Positions 4,672 through 6,536 of a DNA stretch of 6,536 bases are shown in pieces. A program made the translations under genes and the position numbers. Numbering within the stretch: the first letter of the stretch is position 1; each line of letters starts with the position of its first letter. The stretch is from Bacteroidales bacterium (GTDB lineage: Bacteria > Bacteroidota > Bacteroidia > Bacteroidales > WCHB1-69), in the NCBI GenBank assembly GCA_016290715.1, contig JAEEUY010000110.1:1-6536 (forward strand). Reading direction: 5' to 3'. A model generated the notes under the pieces. That model saw only the letters and a program-made list of their open reading frames with translations. It was not told the DNA's origin and ran no database searches.

Positions 4672-6536
4672 ATGGGGAAGATTTTGAAGAGAACCATATT
4701 TTTCTTATTGCTGTTTTTGCTGGATTTTGAACTGATAAATGCTCAGCAAATGGTTCTTTTTAAGGGGGTTGTATTCGATAGTCAGCATCATTTGGTGGAA
4801 AATGTATTGGTGCTTAATCAACAGGATGAAACCCATGTTTTTACCGATGAAGCAGGTGGGTTTTGCCTCTCAATTCCAGCCCGACGTTCCGTTGAGGTGC
4901 TTTTTCGCAGGGTTTCGTATAGGGATACGGTGATTACGGTCTCTCTTCCTGCGGGGAAAGATACGCTCTTCCAGATATACTTGACACCTGATGGACAGAT
5001 GCTTAACGAGATCTCTATCACCGATTCGTATGCGGATTCCTATACGAGGATCGATCCTAAATTATCGTTTAATATGCCTTCACCTACCGGCGGTGTGGAA
5101 TCCTTGCTGAAATCAATGCCCGGCACCTCCTCCACCAATGAGTTGAGTTCTCAGTATAATGTCCGCGGCGGTAATTACGACGAAAATCTCATCTTTGTCA
5201 ATGATATCCAAATATACCGCCCTTTTCTGATAAGAAGCGCGCAACAGGAGGGTTTGAGTTTTGTGAATATGGACCTGACAGAAAGCGTCAAGTTCTCCGC
5301 CGGCGGCTTTGAAGCCAAATATGGAGATAAAATGTCATCGGTGTTGGATATCGTGTATAAAAAGCCGAAGACTTTTGGCGGCTCTCTCTCTGCAAGTTTT
5401 CTCGGAGTGTCGGCTCATGCCGAAGGAAATGTAAACGACAAATTTACATATTTGGTTGGAATTCGATATAAATCAAATAGTTATATGCTAAAGTCAATGG
5501 AAACTTCCGGCGACTACAAACCTAATTTCTTTGATACGCAAATGCTGCTCACATGGAAACTGGGCAACCATTGGAATCTTGATTTCTTAGGCAATTTTTC
5601 ACGCAATAAGTTCAAATATATTCCCCATGATCGTGAGACCAATTTCGGTACGTTTACAATTGCGCAACGTTTTACGGTCTATTTTGATGGGCAGGAAGTT
5701 GACCAGTATGAGAATTATTTGGGTGGCCTTACGTTATCGTACCACCCTAATGAACATCATCTTTTTCGAGCCATTCTTTCTTCATACTATGCGAAAGAAA
5801 GCGAGACTTACGATATCCAGAGTCAATATTGGTTGAGTGATCTGGAGGCGGATTTGGGCTCTGATGATGACGAGGTGGCTCAAGCCACATCGATGCGCTC
5901 GGTGGGGACATTTTTAGAGCATGCGCGCAATTATCTGACAGCGGTTGTTACGGCATTGGATTTTCGCGGACAACACAAATATTCTAATAATCAGGTGGAT
6001 TGGGGAATTAAAGTGCAAAATGAGATTATTCATGATCAGATTCGGGAGTGGGAACGCAATGATTCGAGTGGCTTTACCCTTCCTCATATTCATACAACAC
6101 CTGGTGAAATGGTTCCTTACGATGACCCTTCCAGAATTTTGAATTCAAGTTATTTTTTTGCCACTAAAAATGCACTGAATACCTACAGATTTAATGGGTT
6201 TGTACAGTCAGACTGGAAAATTGATCCTCAGGAGCATTTCATCCTTAACAGTGGGCTGAGGTTTCATTATTGGACATTCAACAAAGAGTTTACCGTTTCT
6301 CCGAGATTTATTTTGTCGTATATACCTCATTGGGAACACGACTGGCAGTTCCGTCTTAAGGCAGGAAGTTATTATCAGCCGCCATTCTATAGAGAGATGC
6401 GGCGGATAGATGGCACTCTCAATCATTCTATCCGGTCGCAGCATTCGTATCAAGTTGCTTTGTCGGCAGATTTCAATTTTAAGATGTGGAGGCGTCCTTT
6501 TAAATTGACCATGGAGGGCTATTACAAGTATTTAAC
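4672..6536 (+). CDS. TonB-dependent outer-membrane receptor, N-terminal part (3' end beyond window)
   Basis: Open frame from ATG 4672 through the window end, 621 codons without a stop. The product is an outer-membrane beta-barrel importer energised by TonB-ExbBD. In order: signal peptide (1-24, ending LINA|QQ); carboxypeptidase-regulatory-like beta-sandwich (about 30-107, GVVFDSQHHLVENVLV, TDEAGGFCLSIP); a possible TonB box EISIT at 113-117; a plug domain (about 135-230) with GGVESLLKSMPG at 140-151, VRGGNYDEN from 164, VNDIQIYRPFL and FEAKYGDKMSSVLDI around 216; then the first part of the barrel with alternating aromatic strands. Family members usually run to roughly 750-850 residues, so some 130-230 residues lie outside. 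It lacks the SusC-type plug signature, and no SusD-type lipoprotein gene is in view, so it is more likely one of the stand-alone Bacteroidota receptors. The substrate cannot be read from the sequence. An acidic stretch (about 390-403, with SDDDE) probably lies in a surface loop. Confidence 0.93.
   Translation, partial: MGKILKRTIFFLLLFLLDFELINAQQMVLFKGVVFDSQHHLVENVLVLNQQDETHVFTDEAGGFCLSIPARRSVEVLFRRVSYRDTVITVSLPAGKDTLFQIYLTPDGQMLNEISITDSYADSYTRIDPKLSFNMPSPTGGVESLLKSMPGTSSTNELSSQYNVRGGNYDENLIFVNDIQIYRPFLIRSAQQEGLSFVNMDLTESVKFSAGGFEAKYGDKMSSVLDIVYKKPKTFGGSLSASFLGVSAHAEGNVNDKFTYLVGIRYKSNSYMLKSMETSGDYKPNFFDTQMLLTWKLGNHWNLDFLGNFSRNKFKYIPHDRETNFGTFTIAQRFTVYFDGQEVDQYENYLGGLTLSYHPNEHHLFRAILSSYYAKESETYDIQSQYWLSDLEADLGSDDDEVAQATSMRSVGTFLEHARNYLTAVVTALDFRGQHKYSNNQVDWGIKVQNEIIHDQIREWERNDSSGFTLPHIHTTPGEMVPYDDPSRILNSSYFFATKNALNTYRFNGFVQSDWKIDPQEHFILNSGLRFHYWTFNKEFTVSPRFILSYIPHWEHDWQFRLKAGSYYQPPFYREMRRIDGTLNHSIRSQHSYQVALSADFNFKMWRRPFKLTMEGYYKYL

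Noticed and set aside
4739..6142. Several short + and - open frames inside the TonB-receptor region
   Set aside because: The continuous frame from 4672 to the window end gives a receptor with signal, regulatory-like domain and plug; the short frames are out of phase with it.

Overview
The window looks like chromosomal DNA of a Bacteroidota species, most likely order Bacteroidales. Four things suggest this: a Bacteroidota-type promoter (-33 TTG, -7 TAnnTTTG) before rpmB and a matching -7 element before the first gene; starts mostly without a Shine-Dalgarno sequence; a large multidomain secreted protein ending in a gliding-motility/type IX secretion (T9SS) type B C-terminal domain; and a TonB-dependent receptor with the N-terminal carboxypeptidase-regulatory-like extension common in this phylum. 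The genus cannot be fixed from sequence alone. All five genes are on the + strand.

Layout: (1) 1-67 is a short leader with a -7 element. (2) 68-2815 encodes a secreted surface protein with CUB-like, Fn3-like, jelly-roll-like, Ig-like, PKD, Ig-like modules and a T9SS sorting domain. (3) 2837-3526 encodes a small secreted FISUMP-domain protein. (4) 3548-4237 encodes an IspD/TarI-family cytidylyltransferase. Genes 2-4 are separated by two 21-nt gaps with no terminator, so they probably form one transcription unit. (5) 4243-4320 holds a very good promoter and a Shine-Dalgarno site for rpmB (4321-4554, ribosomal protein bL28). A strong intrinsic terminator follows at 4580-4615. (6) 4672 to the window end is the N-terminal 621 residues of a TonB-dependent outer-membrane receptor, open at its 3' end.

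Functionally the window mixes cell-surface genes (T9SS cargo, FISUMP protein, TonB receptor) with housekeeping or metabolic genes (rpmB, cytidylyltransferase). I see no CRISPR array, tRNA, rRNA, insertion sequence, integrase or phage gene, and no clear sign of a new defence or mobile system. The main points of interest are the roughly 200-residue unnamed jelly-roll-like module in the first protein, its operon-like link to a FISUMP protein and a divergent IspD-like enzyme, and rpmB ending at its own terminator without rpmG.
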